DNA of 64,000 nucleotides from positions 1 to 64,000 of the forward strand of contig JAOUBJ010000004.1 in assembly GCA_029860345.1 (NCBI GenBank), in the 5' to 3' direction. Under the pieces are notes generated by a model, which was given only the letters and a program-made list of their open reading frames with translations, had not been told where the DNA came from and did not search any database. Within the stretch, counting starts at the first letter, position 1; each line of letters starts with the position of its first letter. The translations under genes and the position numbers were made by a program. Below, piece by piece: positions 36,193 through 44,722 of the stretch. This DNA is from Candidatus Zixiibacteriota bacterium (GTDB taxonomy: Bacteria > Zixibacteria > MSB-5A5 > GN15 > FEB-12).

Positions 36193-38529
36193 ATGTTTTG
36201 GAACCTTATCAAGATCGCCCTTAGAAGCTTCAACAAGCGAAAAGGCTATACCTTCATCAATGTAACCGGTCTGGCTATTAGCTTAGCCTGCTGTACGCTG
36301 ATTGGTCTCTGGATCGCGAACGAAATGAGTTACGACCGGCATGTTCCGGATGTCGACCGCATCTTTGCCGTTCAAGTGGACGGCGAGTCCCTCATTACGC
36401 CGAACGCCCTGGGCCCTCATCTGACCGAACACCTTCCGGAGGCTCAGCATGTCGCTCGTGTGGAGAGCCAAAGTGAAATCCTGATATCCAGCGCTTCGCT
36501 GAATTCATTCGAAGAGGTTCTACCAGCTGATCCGGCCATTATTGATCTGTTGTCACTTGAATTTGTTGCCGGTGATCCGTCAACGGCACTGAACGAACCG
36601 AACTCGATTATTATCTCCCGGGCGATAGCCGAGAAATTCTATCCCGAGTCAAACGCCATCGGCAAAACCCTGTCGTTTAACAACCAGACGGACTACACCA
36701 TCACCGGGTTGTTCGAGGATATAGAACCCAACTCGACCCTCAGGTTTGATCTGCTGGTTTCGATCGACTACAAAAAACAGATATTCAAAAACGACGGCAT
36801 TGAGTTCGACTTATGGAATCTTGCGACTACCCGGACCTTCGTAAAAGTTCAACCCGGAGTTACAGCCGGCGTTCTGACGAACAAGATTACCAACGTCCTG
36901 GAGGATCGCATTGAAGAGGATGAACTGATTCTTGGTGTCATCAATCTGAGCGATCTGTATTTCACTTTTTCCGACGCCAAAAAAGGTATTAAGATTTTTT
37001 CGGCGATAGCGCTCGCGATACTACTAATGGCCTGTTTCAATTTCATCAATCTATCCACGGCCCGGTTCAAGACAGCGGGCAAAGAAACCGCCGTGCGAAA
37101 AGTGGTCGGCGCCAACCGAGGCAGCCTAATTGTCAGGTTCCTGGGTGAATCTGTCATGCTTATGGCGGTTGGGTTGGCCCTTGCACTGGGCTTGCTGGAG
37201 ATAGCTCTCCCCATGTTCAACGCTCATTTTCAACTTCAGTTATCTTTGGACTTGTTCAATAGGGTATCGACAGTGCTGATCGGTGCCGGCATTGCGGCAG
37301 TCGTGGCCCTGGTGTCCGGGATCTACCCGGCCCTCTTTCTGTCGCGCTACAATCCGGTGCAAGCGCTCAAAAACGATTTCGTTTCCTCCGGACGAAATGT
37401 CAACCTGAGAAGAATTCTGGTGGTGGTACAGTTTTCGGTAACGGCCGTTCTGATAATCGGAACGGCGTTGGTGTATGCGCAACTCAATCACATGAAGTCT
37501 ATGGACGTCGGATACAACAAGGAACACGTGGTCAATATCCCGCTCAGAGGAGACAGCAGAAATCACTTCGCCACCATGAAAAACGAACTGCTGAAGAATC
37601 CGGATATCCAGGCCGTGACCGGCGCCATGGGAGGTTTGCCGAACTGGGGCGCCTACACCAGTGCCACCTGGGAGGGAATGGATTCCGAAGAGGGGCAAAG
37701 CGTTCAGATGAATTTCGTCGACTATGACTATACCAAGACGTTTGGAATCGAACTAAGCAACGGCCGCGACTTCGACCCCAACCATAAAACCGATGTCCAG
37801 CAAGCCTGCCTGATCAACGAAAGCCTGGCCCGTATGATAAACCGAAGCGACATCGTGGGCAGCGAAATAGACTGCTGGAATCAACACCAAATCATCGGTG
37901 TCATGAAGGACTTCAACGCCCGTCCGCTCAATTATGAAATCGATCCGATGGTGGTAATGATGGTGCAAGAGGGCGGCTTCGGATTCATGAGAGTCAACAC
38001 TATGTCGGTACGGATTGATCGGAACCAAGTCGAATCTGCGCTGGGTTACATCGAGGATACATGGAAACAGGTTCTGCCCAACCATCCGTTTGAATACTCG
38101 TTTCTCGATGAACAGTTCGATGCCAATTATAAGTCTTTGGATCAATTGTCCAACCTGGCTGCATGTTTTGGACTATTGGCTGTCCTGGTGGCCGGGCTCG
38201 GCCTGTTTGGTCTGGCTTCGTTCACGGTCGAACAACGGACCAAGGAGATAGGTATCAGAAAAGTGCTGGGGGCATCGGTAGGGAGAATCGTGCACTTGCT
38301 TTCCAAAGAGTACCTTCTCCTGGTGTTTATTTCCAATCTGGTGGCCTGGCCGCTGGCCTGGTATGCGATGGATCGCTGGCTTTCGGAATTCGCTTATCAT
38401 ATTGATATGAGCTTTGGCACTTTTGCCCTGGTCGCATTTCTGACCCTGGTCGTGGCCATGCTGGCCGTTGGTTATCAAGCCTTGCGGGCCGGTGCCTCAA
38501 ATCTGGTCGAGGCCATCGGGTACGAATAA
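36193..38529 (+). CDS. ABC transporter permease, MacB/FtsX family
   Basis: The 778-residue protein has a duplicated MacB-type organisation. The N-terminus (LIKIALRSFNKRKGYTFINV) carries the first helix. A periplasmic core domain (about 45-270) precedes an FtsX unit with three helices (IFSAIALAILLMACFNFINL; RFKTAGKETAVRKVVGA coupling loop). A second half has VQFSVTAVLIIGTALVYAQL, another periplasmic domain, and a final FtsX unit (LFGLASFTVEQRTKEIGIRKVLGA). ERT.EIGIRKVLGA is the conserved loop that contacts the ATPase. Family members mechanotransmit for export of lipoproteins, peptides or antibiotics. No ATPase gene is adjacent, so the partner must be encoded elsewhere. The ribosome-binding site is weak. 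Confidence 0.92.
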   Translation: MFWNLIKIALRSFNKRKGYTFINVTGLAISLACCTLIGLWIANEMSYDRHVPDVDRIFAVQVDGESLITPNALGPHLTEHLPEAQHVARVESQSEILISSASLNSFEEVLPADPAIIDLLSLEFVAGDPSTALNEPNSIIISRAIAEKFYPESNAIGKTLSFNNQTDYTITGLFEDIEPNSTLRFDLLVSIDYKKQIFKNDGIEFDLWNLATTRTFVKVQPGVTAGVLTNKITNVLEDRIEEDELILGVINLSDLYFTFSDAKKGIKIFSAIALAILLMACFNFINLSTARFKTAGKETAVRKVVGANRGSLIVRFLGESVMLMAVGLALALGLLEIALPMFNAHFQLQLSLDLFNRVSTVLIGAGIAAVVALVSGIYPALFLSRYNPVQALKNDFVSSGRNVNLRRILVVVQFSVTAVLIIGTALVYAQLNHMKSMDVGYNKEHVVNIPLRGDSRNHFATMKNELLKNPDIQAVTGAMGGLPNWGAYTSATWEGMDSEEGQSVQMNFVDYDYTKTFGIELSNGRDFDPNHKTDVQQACLINESLARMINRSDIVGSEIDCWNQHQIIGVMKDFNARPLNYEIDPMVVMMVQEGGFGFMRVNTMSVRIDRNQVESALGYIEDTWKQVLPNHPFEYSFLDEQFDANYKSLDQLSNLAACFGLLAVLVAGLGLFGLASFTVEQRTKEIGIRKVLGASVGRIVHLLSKEYLLLVFISNLVAWPLAWYAMDRWLSEFAYHIDMSFGTFALVAFLTLVVAMLAVGYQALRAGASNLVEAIGYE

Positions 38530-38750
38530 ACAGTCGAGGGTCTATGGGCCGACGAGGACGTCTGCCGCCCACGGAGTGTAGGTCGGTATCACACCCTGTC
38601 ATTCCCGCGAAGGCGGGAATCCATCGTCTCGTAGTAGGGCCGGTCCGTCTTCGCCTGCGCGCCGCGGCGTGGACCCGCCGAATCTGGAAAAACACGACTC
38701 TACCGTGTCGTCCTGAACGCGATCGAACGACGAGGTTTCGACACGCACAC
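38530..38750. repeat. dispersed repeat fragments
   Basis: GTAGGGCCGGTCCGTCTTCG-CCTGCGCGCC...GTGGACCCGCC (about 38634-38680) closely matches 23337-23384. CATTCCCGCGAAGGCGGGAATCC (about 38602) is a short perfect palindrome. No gene is visible between the permease and the convergent DinB gene. Confidence 0.55.
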
Positions 38751-39341
38751 TCACGCCCCCCCGCCCTGCTTACGTCCGCGAGCGCCCACCCACCTGAGCT
38801 CGATGTCCGACGACGTGCGCAGCCTTTCTCCAAGCTGAGCCGCATGGTGCTGCATGTGACGAATGGTCACAAACTGAAACTCTATCTTGGTTATCTTGTA
38901 CCAAACAAACCCGCTCTCCGGACTCAAGAGATCAAGCACATCGACAGCGTCGTCGATCATCTCTTCACAAAAGTCGGCATACGCAAGCAGTTCGGCCCTG
39001 CTGTAAACTTTGTCGACATACTTCGGTCGGTCATGCGGCGTAAACAGAGCCTCAATCTCAGGCGGCGACGGATAGTCGTCCATGTCCTGGACGCCCTCCT
39101 GATGATGTTCCCAGGGACAGAAATCAGAAACGTGCGGTTGGATGTACAGATGCAAAAAGTACAACGAGTGGTAAGCAATCCGCCAAAACGGATTGAGGTA
39201 GTCGTCGGATGCCCAAAGTTCGTCGGGGCACTTTTCAATCGCCTGACGCAGCGTGGCCAGCGAGGCGTGATATTGACTCTTCAGCGCCTGTCTAACCAGG
39301 TCGATTCCCTTTTCGCCGACCGGTGGTTCTTGTGGGGTCAT
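38751..39341 (-). CDS. DinB-family protein
   Basis: The 196-residue protein has the four-helix DinB/YfiT bundle pattern. LVRQALKSQYHASLATLRQA and WRIAYHSLYFLHLYIQPHV give metal-ligand His. QFVTIRHMQHHAAQLGERLR gives the C-terminal HxxHH motif. Members are nickel- or zinc-binding thiol-transferase-like proteins (bacillithiol or glutathione dependent in some cases), but most have no known reaction. Length is slightly above the usual 150-170, because of an acidic insert (DDYPSPPEIEALFTPHDRPK). The C-terminal tail GARGRKQGGGA is unusually basic and Gly-rich. It stands alone. Confidence 0.85.
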   Translation of the reverse strand: MTPQEPPVGEKGIDLVRQALKSQYHASLATLRQAIEKCPDELWASDDYLNPFWRIAYHSLYFLHLYIQPHVSDFCPWEHHQEGVQDMDDYPSPPEIEALFTPHDRPKYVDKVYSRAELLAYADFCEEMIDDAVDVLDLLSPESGFVWYKITKIEFQFVTIRHMQHHAAQLGERLRTSSDIELRWVGARGRKQGGGA

Positions 39342-39710
39342 GGCAGAATTCCTTGATAGAGCTTGATACTACTGTTCATTCAGAGGCGCGCAAATTAGTC
39401 TGGACAAAAACGAATGTCAATCACACACTCGGCGATTTCTCACGCTCCGGCAAAATACGGCAAAATACAGCATGGGTGGACCAATGCGCCCAGCGATGTG
39501 AACCGCTCCTAATGTGGAAAAATGATCCTAATAAAAGCGAAGCCCCGAGCCGGGGGAGGGGAACGACACGGGACTTCTTGGGCAACTCTGATGTAACCAC
39601 ATGATGTCTAATCTGGTTGCCTCTATTATAGGCCTATCGACGCAAGATAGTCCTGTCATAATAATTAGTCAATGATGATTTAATGGGTACTTAATGAGTA
39701 TAGAACGGCT
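39342..39710. other. gene-free region
   Basis: About 370 bp between the DinB gene and the PAS-LuxR gene, both on the minus strand. It holds a G/C-rich stretch AGCCCCGAGCCGGGGGAGGGG (about 39540) with weak hairpin potential and a T-rich end. It probably includes the promoter of the DinB gene. No coding evidence. Confidence 0.4.
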
Positions 39711-41333
39711 CTAATACATCCGCAGCCAAGTGCTTAGGTTTATCCCCTTGTTGTTAATCCCCAGCTTTTTTCTTATCCGCTGGCGATGAGTATTTACCGT
39801 CACCAAGGCCATGTTCAGGCCGGCGGCGATCTCTTTCGAGCTCTTCCCCTTTTTCAGTAAGTCACAGATTTCCAGTTCTCTGGGGGTCAGCTTGGAAAGG
39901 TAATCTTTGAACAGGTCAATGTCTCTGTTTAGTAGTTCCTTGACATTCTCTTCAAGGGCATCAAGCGCTTTACCGGCTAATGGTCGGGCTCCATGGCGCG
40001 CCCTTTTCAAAACCGGCAGCAGGGCCTGCTCGATCTCGCGGCAAATCCGATGTCTGTAGTCTTGTCTTTGCTCTTCAATGTGGTCAAGGATTTCGGTGAG
40101 GGCTGTATTCTTGTCCAGAAGCTCCTTCTGCTTGTTTTGGAGTTCATCGGTCGTTTTCCTCAGTTTGTCCTCAGCTTGTCTTCGTTCGGTAATGTCCCGT
40201 TGGCTGCCGGAATAAGCGAAGATACTCCCGTTTTCGTCAAGGAGCGGAAACACCATCAATTCGCAAGGGAACTTGGTGCCATCCTTCTTCCGGTTCATCA
40301 CCTCACCCGTCCAGGCCCGACCGGAAGTCACCGTCTGATAAATGTCGTTTTGAATCTCCTTGGCCATCGGTTCGGCGTTTAGAAGGTCAGGCGATCTACC
40401 CAACACTTCGGCCATAGTGTATCCATACAGTTTGGTGAAGGCGCGGTTGGTGTAGGTAACCGCGAAGTCCGGACCGGTTGTAAGGACCGAATTGGTTACC
40501 TGCTCGGTGATCTGGCCCAGAAGCTGCAACCGCGCCTCAGCCTGTTTACGGCTGGTGATGTCCACGGCTGTTCCGACCAGAGAATCGGGATTACCGTCTG
40601 AGTCTCTGATCAATTCGGCCAGGGAGTACACCCACACCAGCTCGCCATCGGGACGCACAATGCGGTGATCGAAGTCGACTTGCTCGGACCCCTGGGCCGC
40701 CGCCTCCAGTTTCTCTCGGACGAAATCAACATCTTCGGGGTGTACGGCTTTTTCGATAAGCTCGGGAGCGGTCAGGTTTTCACCCGGCTCCAAACCGAAC
40801 AGATGATATATCCCGTCTGATAAGTAGATCTGATCGGTTTTCAGATTCCAATCCAGAAAGCCCATTCTTGCCACCCGCTCCGCTTTCACCAGCCGCTGCG
40901 TACTCTCCTTGAGCTTCTCCTCGGCTTCCTTTTGCTCCGTGATGTCCCGCATCGTACCCAACATCCCAACCGGCGTACCGTCGGAATCATGGAGGACTGT
41001 ATTGCGCATGTATGTCAGAAAAACCTCACCATCACGGCGCAGATGCCAGACCTCTCCTTCAAATCGTCCTGAATCCTTGAGTTGCTCATTAGCTTCGACA
41101 ACAGCCTCCATCTGCTGGGGCGAATGGAAGATCGACAAGTGCTTATCCCGGAGTTCTTCCGGTGTATAGCCATGCATTCCGGCAAAGGCTGGGTTCACGT
41201 ACAACAAGTTGCCCTCCAGGTCGACCACCGCTATACCCTCGCTGGTTTGCTCGACGGCCATCGAGAGAAGGTGCAAACGATCTTGCAACGACTCTTTTGC
41301 CGTTCGCTTACTCTTGGGATCACGCTCAGACAT
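39711..41333 (-). CDS. multi-PAS sensor with C-terminal LuxR-type DNA-binding domain
   Basis: The 540-residue cytoplasmic protein contains three PAS/PAC modules: about 25-140 (SEGIAVVDLEGNLLYVNPAF ... GTMRDITEQKEAEE), about 150-265 (RMGFLDWNLKTDQIYLSDGI ... GTAVDITSRKQAEA) and about 275-395 (FAVTYTNRAFTKLYGYTMAE ... SGSQRDITERRQAED). A coiled-coil segment follows, then a LuxR/FixJ helix-turn-helix (LTPRELEICDLLKKGKSSKE, VTVNTHRQRIRKKLG). It has no histidine kinase or receiver, so it looks like a one-component, ligand- or redox-sensing transcription factor. The ATG at 41333 follows GGTGGG; a GTG three codons earlier is possible. No transmembrane segment was seen. Confidence 0.92.
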   Translation of the reverse strand: MSERDPKSKRTAKESLQDRLHLLSMAVEQTSEGIAVVDLEGNLLYVNPAFAGMHGYTPEELRDKHLSIFHSPQQMEAVVEANEQLKDSGRFEGEVWHLRRDGEVFLTYMRNTVLHDSDGTPVGMLGTMRDITEQKEAEEKLKESTQRLVKAERVARMGFLDWNLKTDQIYLSDGIYHLFGLEPGENLTAPELIEKAVHPEDVDFVREKLEAAAQGSEQVDFDHRIVRPDGELVWVYSLAELIRDSDGNPDSLVGTAVDITSRKQAEARLQLLGQITEQVTNSVLTTGPDFAVTYTNRAFTKLYGYTMAEVLGRSPDLLNAEPMAKEIQNDIYQTVTSGRAWTGEVMNRKKDGTKFPCELMVFPLLDENGSIFAYSGSQRDITERRQAEDKLRKTTDELQNKQKELLDKNTALTEILDHIEEQRQDYRHRICREIEQALLPVLKRARHGARPLAGKALDALEENVKELLNRDIDLFKDYLSKLTPRELEICDLLKKGKSSKEIAAGLNMALVTVNTHRQRIRKKLGINNKGINLSTWLRMY

Positions 41334-41442
41334 CTGACCCACCAGTTTTCGGGTTCAATGGTCGCCAAACTTGAAACTACAAGCATGATATGACCACTCC
41401 CAGCCTCATGCAATATGAAACATGCCGCCCAACATCGGGGGA

Positions 41443-41592
41443 GTGTTGATAAAGGTCCAAAACGTGGGTGGTGTTGGGCGACCCCGCCCGACACCTTCCG
41501 TCCAATCCACTGGCTGTCAGGCGAGTCGCCTTACAGCACCGGTGCCGCAAGGCGCGTCACTTGGCGGCGCAGAGGGTTTGTCAACAAGCCCC
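41443..41592. repeat. MITE-like element, copy B
   Basis: It is bounded by TGTTGATAAAGGTCC (41444-41458) and GGGTTTGTCAACAAGCCCC (ending 41592). Its interior GTGTTGGGCG...CGCCCGACACC (41471-41495) and CTGTCAGGCGAGTCGCCTTA (from 41514) match copy A at 15520-15726. It lies upstream of the small regulator gene at 41716 and encodes nothing. Confidence 0.65.
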
Positions 41593-41715
41593 AGGCTGGC
41601 TTACCCACATTACTCCTTGACAATCTAAGAAACTGCATTATATAAAACATAATGGTTTTTACGTGAAACATAAAAGAACCAGACCCGTACTGATCAATGA
41701 CATGGAAATCAAACG

Positions 41716-41928
41716 ATGGTGATAAGGATAAACTTAGATATGATGTTGGTCAGAAACAAGATGTCCCTGACCGAGTTGTCGCACCGTGTCGGTGTCTCGG
41801 TCACCAATCTATCCCTGTTGAAGACGGGTAAGGTCAAAGGCATTCGGTTCGCGACTCTGGGCGCAATCTGCCGTGAGTTGAACTGTCAACCGGGGGACAT
41901 ACTTGAATACCAGCCGGAGAGCGTATAG
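41716..41928 (+). CDS. small XRE-family HTH regulator (YozG-like)
   Basis: The 70-residue protein is almost entirely a Cro/CI helix-turn-helix: MVIRINLDMMLVRNKMSLTE, LSHRVGVSVTNLSLLKTGKV as helix 2-3, and the typical end LGAICRELNCQPGDILEY. The pattern is that of YozG-like regulators, which are usually encoded next to a small membrane protein of unknown role (often DUF2975). Here too a membrane-protein gene follows after 56 bp. ATG 41716 was chosen by the family's usual N-terminus, although its ribosome-binding site is poor. Confidence 0.92.
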   Translation: MVIRINLDMMLVRNKMSLTELSHRVGVSVTNLSLLKTGKVKGIRFATLGAICRELNCQPGDILEYQPESV

Positions 41929-41984
41929 GCGGATTGCCCGCCATGTCGAGGCAGGGTTTGATAGTCAAAGATGGAGATAGAAAA

Positions 41985-42587
41985 ATGAATGAAAACCGTT
42001 TTACAGCAGCCGGGTGGGCAGCGATTGCCAGCGTGGCAGTTTTCACCTCGGCGTGGATAGTTGCAGGTATACAGGAAGCAGTCTTTGAACTGGGAGCATG
42101 GGAGCGACCCGTCGGTGTCGGTCCGGCAGATTTCCTCTTCCTCGTTCTCGCAGCGCTGTCGATCTACGTGTATCTATCGTTTAAGAAACTGATGTATGAG
42201 TACTATAGCTTCAAAGAGATCGGGCTCATCATAAACATAACCATCGTGTGGCATATACTGTTCTTCAGCGGTAATTTCTTGCTCGAATGGTCGCTTGACG
42301 GCTTATGGTCACCGAACGACATCGGACCTGATTTGATTATGACAGGCTTCTGGATCATCGGCATGGCGGTGTTCGGCATCATCGATATCATCTTTGGGAT
42401 CGTACTTCTTCGACGCTGGGGAGAGTTCAGTTCATCTATCAAGACGGTGGCTATTCTGACTCTGATCATTGGAGCTTGTGAGGTATCTATCATTCTTCTA
42501 CCGGCAACGCTTTTGTTGGTCCCTGCCTGGTTTATCGGGCTGGCATTCGTCTTCCTGCGCCGGGTGGACGAAGTGGAGTTTGTGTAG
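41985..42587 (+). CDS. integral membrane protein with about six helices, paired with small HTH regulator
   Basis: The 200-residue protein starts at ATG 41985 (GGAG 8 nt upstream). Helices: AAIASVAVFTSAWIVAGIQ, FLFLVLAALSIYVYLSF, IGLIINITIVWHILFFSGNF, LIMTGFWIIGMAVFGIIDII, VAILTLIIGACEVSIILL, LLLVPAWFIGLAFVFL, with short polar loops. The layout is reminiscent of DUF2975 membrane proteins that accompany YozG-like regulators, but I cannot confirm the family. The regulator gene is 56 bp upstream and the methyltransferase gene 31 bp downstream, so an operon is likely. Role unknown. Confidence 0.75.
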   Translation: MNENRFTAAGWAAIASVAVFTSAWIVAGIQEAVFELGAWERPVGVGPADFLFLVLAALSIYVYLSFKKLMYEYYSFKEIGLIINITIVWHILFFSGNFLLEWSLDGLWSPNDIGPDLIMTGFWIIGMAVFGIIDIIFGIVLLRRWGEFSSSIKTVAILTLIIGACEVSIILLPATLLLVPAWFIGLAFVFLRRVDEVEFV

Positions 42588-42618
42588 ATAGCTATCCAGA
42601 ACTGCTTGAGGACGTAAT

Positions 42619-43461
42619 ATGTATGAACTTTTGAAGCGAATAAACACGCGACCTGAAGTGTGGGGGGCGTACACGGCTGAAACTCTCTGGAATGATAAAC
42701 ACATATCAGGGAAAATGCTCGAATTCCACTTGAATGAAAAAGTCGAACCAGCCTCGCGAAACAAGGCCTTCCTGGATAAGTCGGTTGCCTGGATGATCAA
42801 TCGGTTTGATATCGGACACGGCACGAAGGTATGCGACTTTGGATGCGGTCCCGGTTTGTATACGACGCCGTTGGCCGAACAAGGGGCCAAAGTCACCGGT
42901 GTCGACTTCTCTGAGAGATCGATTCAATATGCACAGGATATAGCCAGGCGGAAGAAACTTGACATAGACTATGTCCTTCAGAACTACTTGGATTTCACAA
43001 CGGAACACAGGTTTGACCTCATCAGTTTGATTTACTGCGACTACTGTGCCCTGAGTCCAGCCCAAAGAAGAACGTTGCTGGGCAGGTTCCGCGACTGTCT
43101 GAATGACGACGGGCGTATTGTCCTCGATGTCTTCTCGCTGCATGCGTTCAACCAACGAGATGAGGTGGCGACTTGGGAGCATCAGTTGCTGGACGGATTC
43201 TGGTCGGCCGACGATTACTTCGGCTTCATGAACACCTTCAAATATGACAACGACAAAGTCCTTTTGGACAAGTACACGATTGTCGAGAAGTCGCGCACCC
43301 GGGAAGTATACAACTGGCTCCAGTACTTCAGCCTCGAATCTCTGAAGAACGAATTCGAAGAAAACGGCCTTCGCGTTGTTGAGGAGTATTCCGATATTGC
43401 CGGGACTCCATACCAACCGGATGCCACGGAAATCGCTGTTGTTGCAAGTAAGTTTGTCTGA
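42619..43461 (+). CDS. class I SAM-dependent methyltransferase
   Basis: The 280-residue protein has motif I VCDFGCGPGLYTTPLAEQGA at about 72-91, then VTGVDFSERSIQYAQDIARR (acidic motif II), FDLISLIYCDYCALSPAQRR (post-I/IV region) and GRIVLDVFSLHAF. This is a Rossmann-fold methyltransferase of the Methyltransf_11/25 type. N-terminal residues 1-65 form a substrate-cap region. The substrate cannot be predicted. ATG 42619 has GAGGA 6 nt upstream. It follows the regulator and membrane-protein genes closely and probably shares their transcript. Confidence 0.9.
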   Translation: MYELLKRINTRPEVWGAYTAETLWNDKHISGKMLEFHLNEKVEPASRNKAFLDKSVAWMINRFDIGHGTKVCDFGCGPGLYTTPLAEQGAKVTGVDFSERSIQYAQDIARRKKLDIDYVLQNYLDFTTEHRFDLISLIYCDYCALSPAQRRTLLGRFRDCLNDDGRIVLDVFSLHAFNQRDEVATWEHQLLDGFWSADDYFGFMNTFKYDNDKVLLDKYTIVEKSRTREVYNWLQYFSLESLKNEFEENGLRVVEEYSDIAGTPYQPDATEIAVVASKFV

Positions 43462-43694
43462 CGGCCTGGCCGGTCGAGGCGATTCAGGTACATCCGACAG
43501 TTTCGTATCGTATAATCTGGAGCCATCGGTTATTCCGTGTATGGATTTCCAGTAGCTATTATAGGTACAATTGTATATAGTAAAGCAGATAGAAGACACA
43601 GATTCTAACTCCGGCAATGCGCAGATCGTCACCCGGAATTGATAGCTCACCCAAACGAAGATGTGCGCTTTCCGGCAAAAGAGGGAGTGAAAAA
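43462..43694. other. short gene-free gap
   Basis: About 230 bp upstream of the second GIN-domain lipoprotein gene. It includes an AT-rich stretch (TAGCTATTATAGGTACAATTG near 43552) that may be its promoter. No gene or repeat recognised. Confidence 0.4.
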
Positions 43695-44435
43695 ATGTTC
43701 AACAGAGTCATCCGACCAGCCTTGTCCATCGCCATCTTGCTGTTGGCCTCCTGCTCAAGTGACGACAACCCGCTCTCCGGCGGTAAACCAACAGTCACCG
43801 GCTCCGGCAATCTCATTACCGAGTCGAGAACGCTGGAGGCGTTCACATCTGTAGTCATGAACACAGTCGGCGACGTTGATCTCGATTATGGCACTCAGAC
43901 AGCATCAATAACGGTCGACGACAACATTATGCCGTTTATCATCATGAGTGTTTCGCAGGACGTTCTAACTATCGATTCCGATCGATCGAAAAACCTCAGA
44001 GAATTCGACCTGACCGTCAACCTCACTATGGCCGGGCTGGAGGGTCTGACTTTGGCCGGCGTGGGAAACATTCGGGCCACCCATGGGATTGTTGTTTCGA
44101 ACACAGTTGACCTCTTGGTGTCGGGTGTCGGAGAAATCGATATCAAGCTGGTGGCGCCGGATGTCACGGCAACTATGTCGGGCGTTGGCGGCATTGAGTT
44201 GACCGGCAACGCACTGAGGTACACAGCTATAATGTCCGGGACCGGGAGCCTGAAGACGTTTAACTTCGGGGCCGACACGGCCACCGTTACTTTGTCAGGT
44301 GTTGGAGATGCCGAGGTTTGGGTGAATCAGGTGCTGACCGCCGTGCTCACCGGGCAAGGATCGATATATTACCATGGTCACCCCACCATACATCAAACGG
44401 TAACCGGCCTGGGGCAGCTTGTCGACGCCAACTAA
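43695..44435 (+). CDS. GIN-domain (DUF2807) lipoprotein, paralogue of 169-909
   Basis: The product has 246 residues. The start was set at ATG 43695 (GGGAG 7 nt upstream). MFNRVIRPALSIAILLLASC ends in a clear lipobox (LLASC), then SSDDNPLSGG as spacer. The GIN domain follows, with TGSGNLITESRTLEAF, ASITVDDNIMPFIIM and repeated turns GLTLAGVGNI, DLLVSGVGEI, TMSGVGGIELTG, IMSGTGSL and VTLSGVGDAEV. It ends IYYHGHPTIHQTVTGLGQLV. The order and turns match the lipoprotein at 169-909 along the full length, so the two are paralogues. Probably outer-membrane anchored. The role is unknown. Confidence 0.88.
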   Translation: MFNRVIRPALSIAILLLASCSSDDNPLSGGKPTVTGSGNLITESRTLEAFTSVVMNTVGDVDLDYGTQTASITVDDNIMPFIIMSVSQDVLTIDSDRSKNLREFDLTVNLTMAGLEGLTLAGVGNIRATHGIVVSNTVDLLVSGVGEIDIKLVAPDVTATMSGVGGIELTGNALRYTAIMSGTGSLKTFNFGADTATVTLSGVGDAEVWVNQVLTAVLTGQGSIYYHGHPTIHQTVTGLGQLVDAN

Positions 44436-44477
44436 AGCCGGCTCCGGCGGGTTGTTAACCATGACATCGAGGTTGGC

Positions 44478-44678
44478 ATGACATACGTTCAATTCAAAGA
44501 TCGCATTGCGAATGAACTTCGCAAGAACCCCGCAGGCTTCACCTGGAACGAACTGAAAGTCCGGCTCAAATTGCCCTATGACCGCCCCTGCCCGACCTGG
44601 GTAAACCGAATGGAAACTGACATCGGACTTTCAAGAGAGAAGGGACCCGGCCGCGCCTACATCTGGACCCTGGGCTGA
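44478..44678 (+). CDS. small winged-helix-like protein, unknown function
   Basis: The 66-residue product MTYVQFKDRIANELRKNPAG, FTWNELKVRLKLPYDRPCPT, WVNRMETDIGLSREKGPGRA, YIWTLG looks like a compact winged helix (three helices plus a GRAYIW strand). It resembles small DNA-binding or regulatory proteins seen widely in bacteria. GAGG lies 5 nt before the ATG. It sits 42 bp after the GIN lipoprotein gene and converges with the radical SAM gene. No partner is indicated. Confidence 0.75.
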   Translation: MTYVQFKDRIANELRKNPAGFTWNELKVRLKLPYDRPCPTWVNRMETDIGLSREKGPGRAYIWTLG

Positions 44679-44722
44679 ACGCAGGTCGGTCCGAGACCAA
44701 CACCGTGGAATCTTCCTATGTC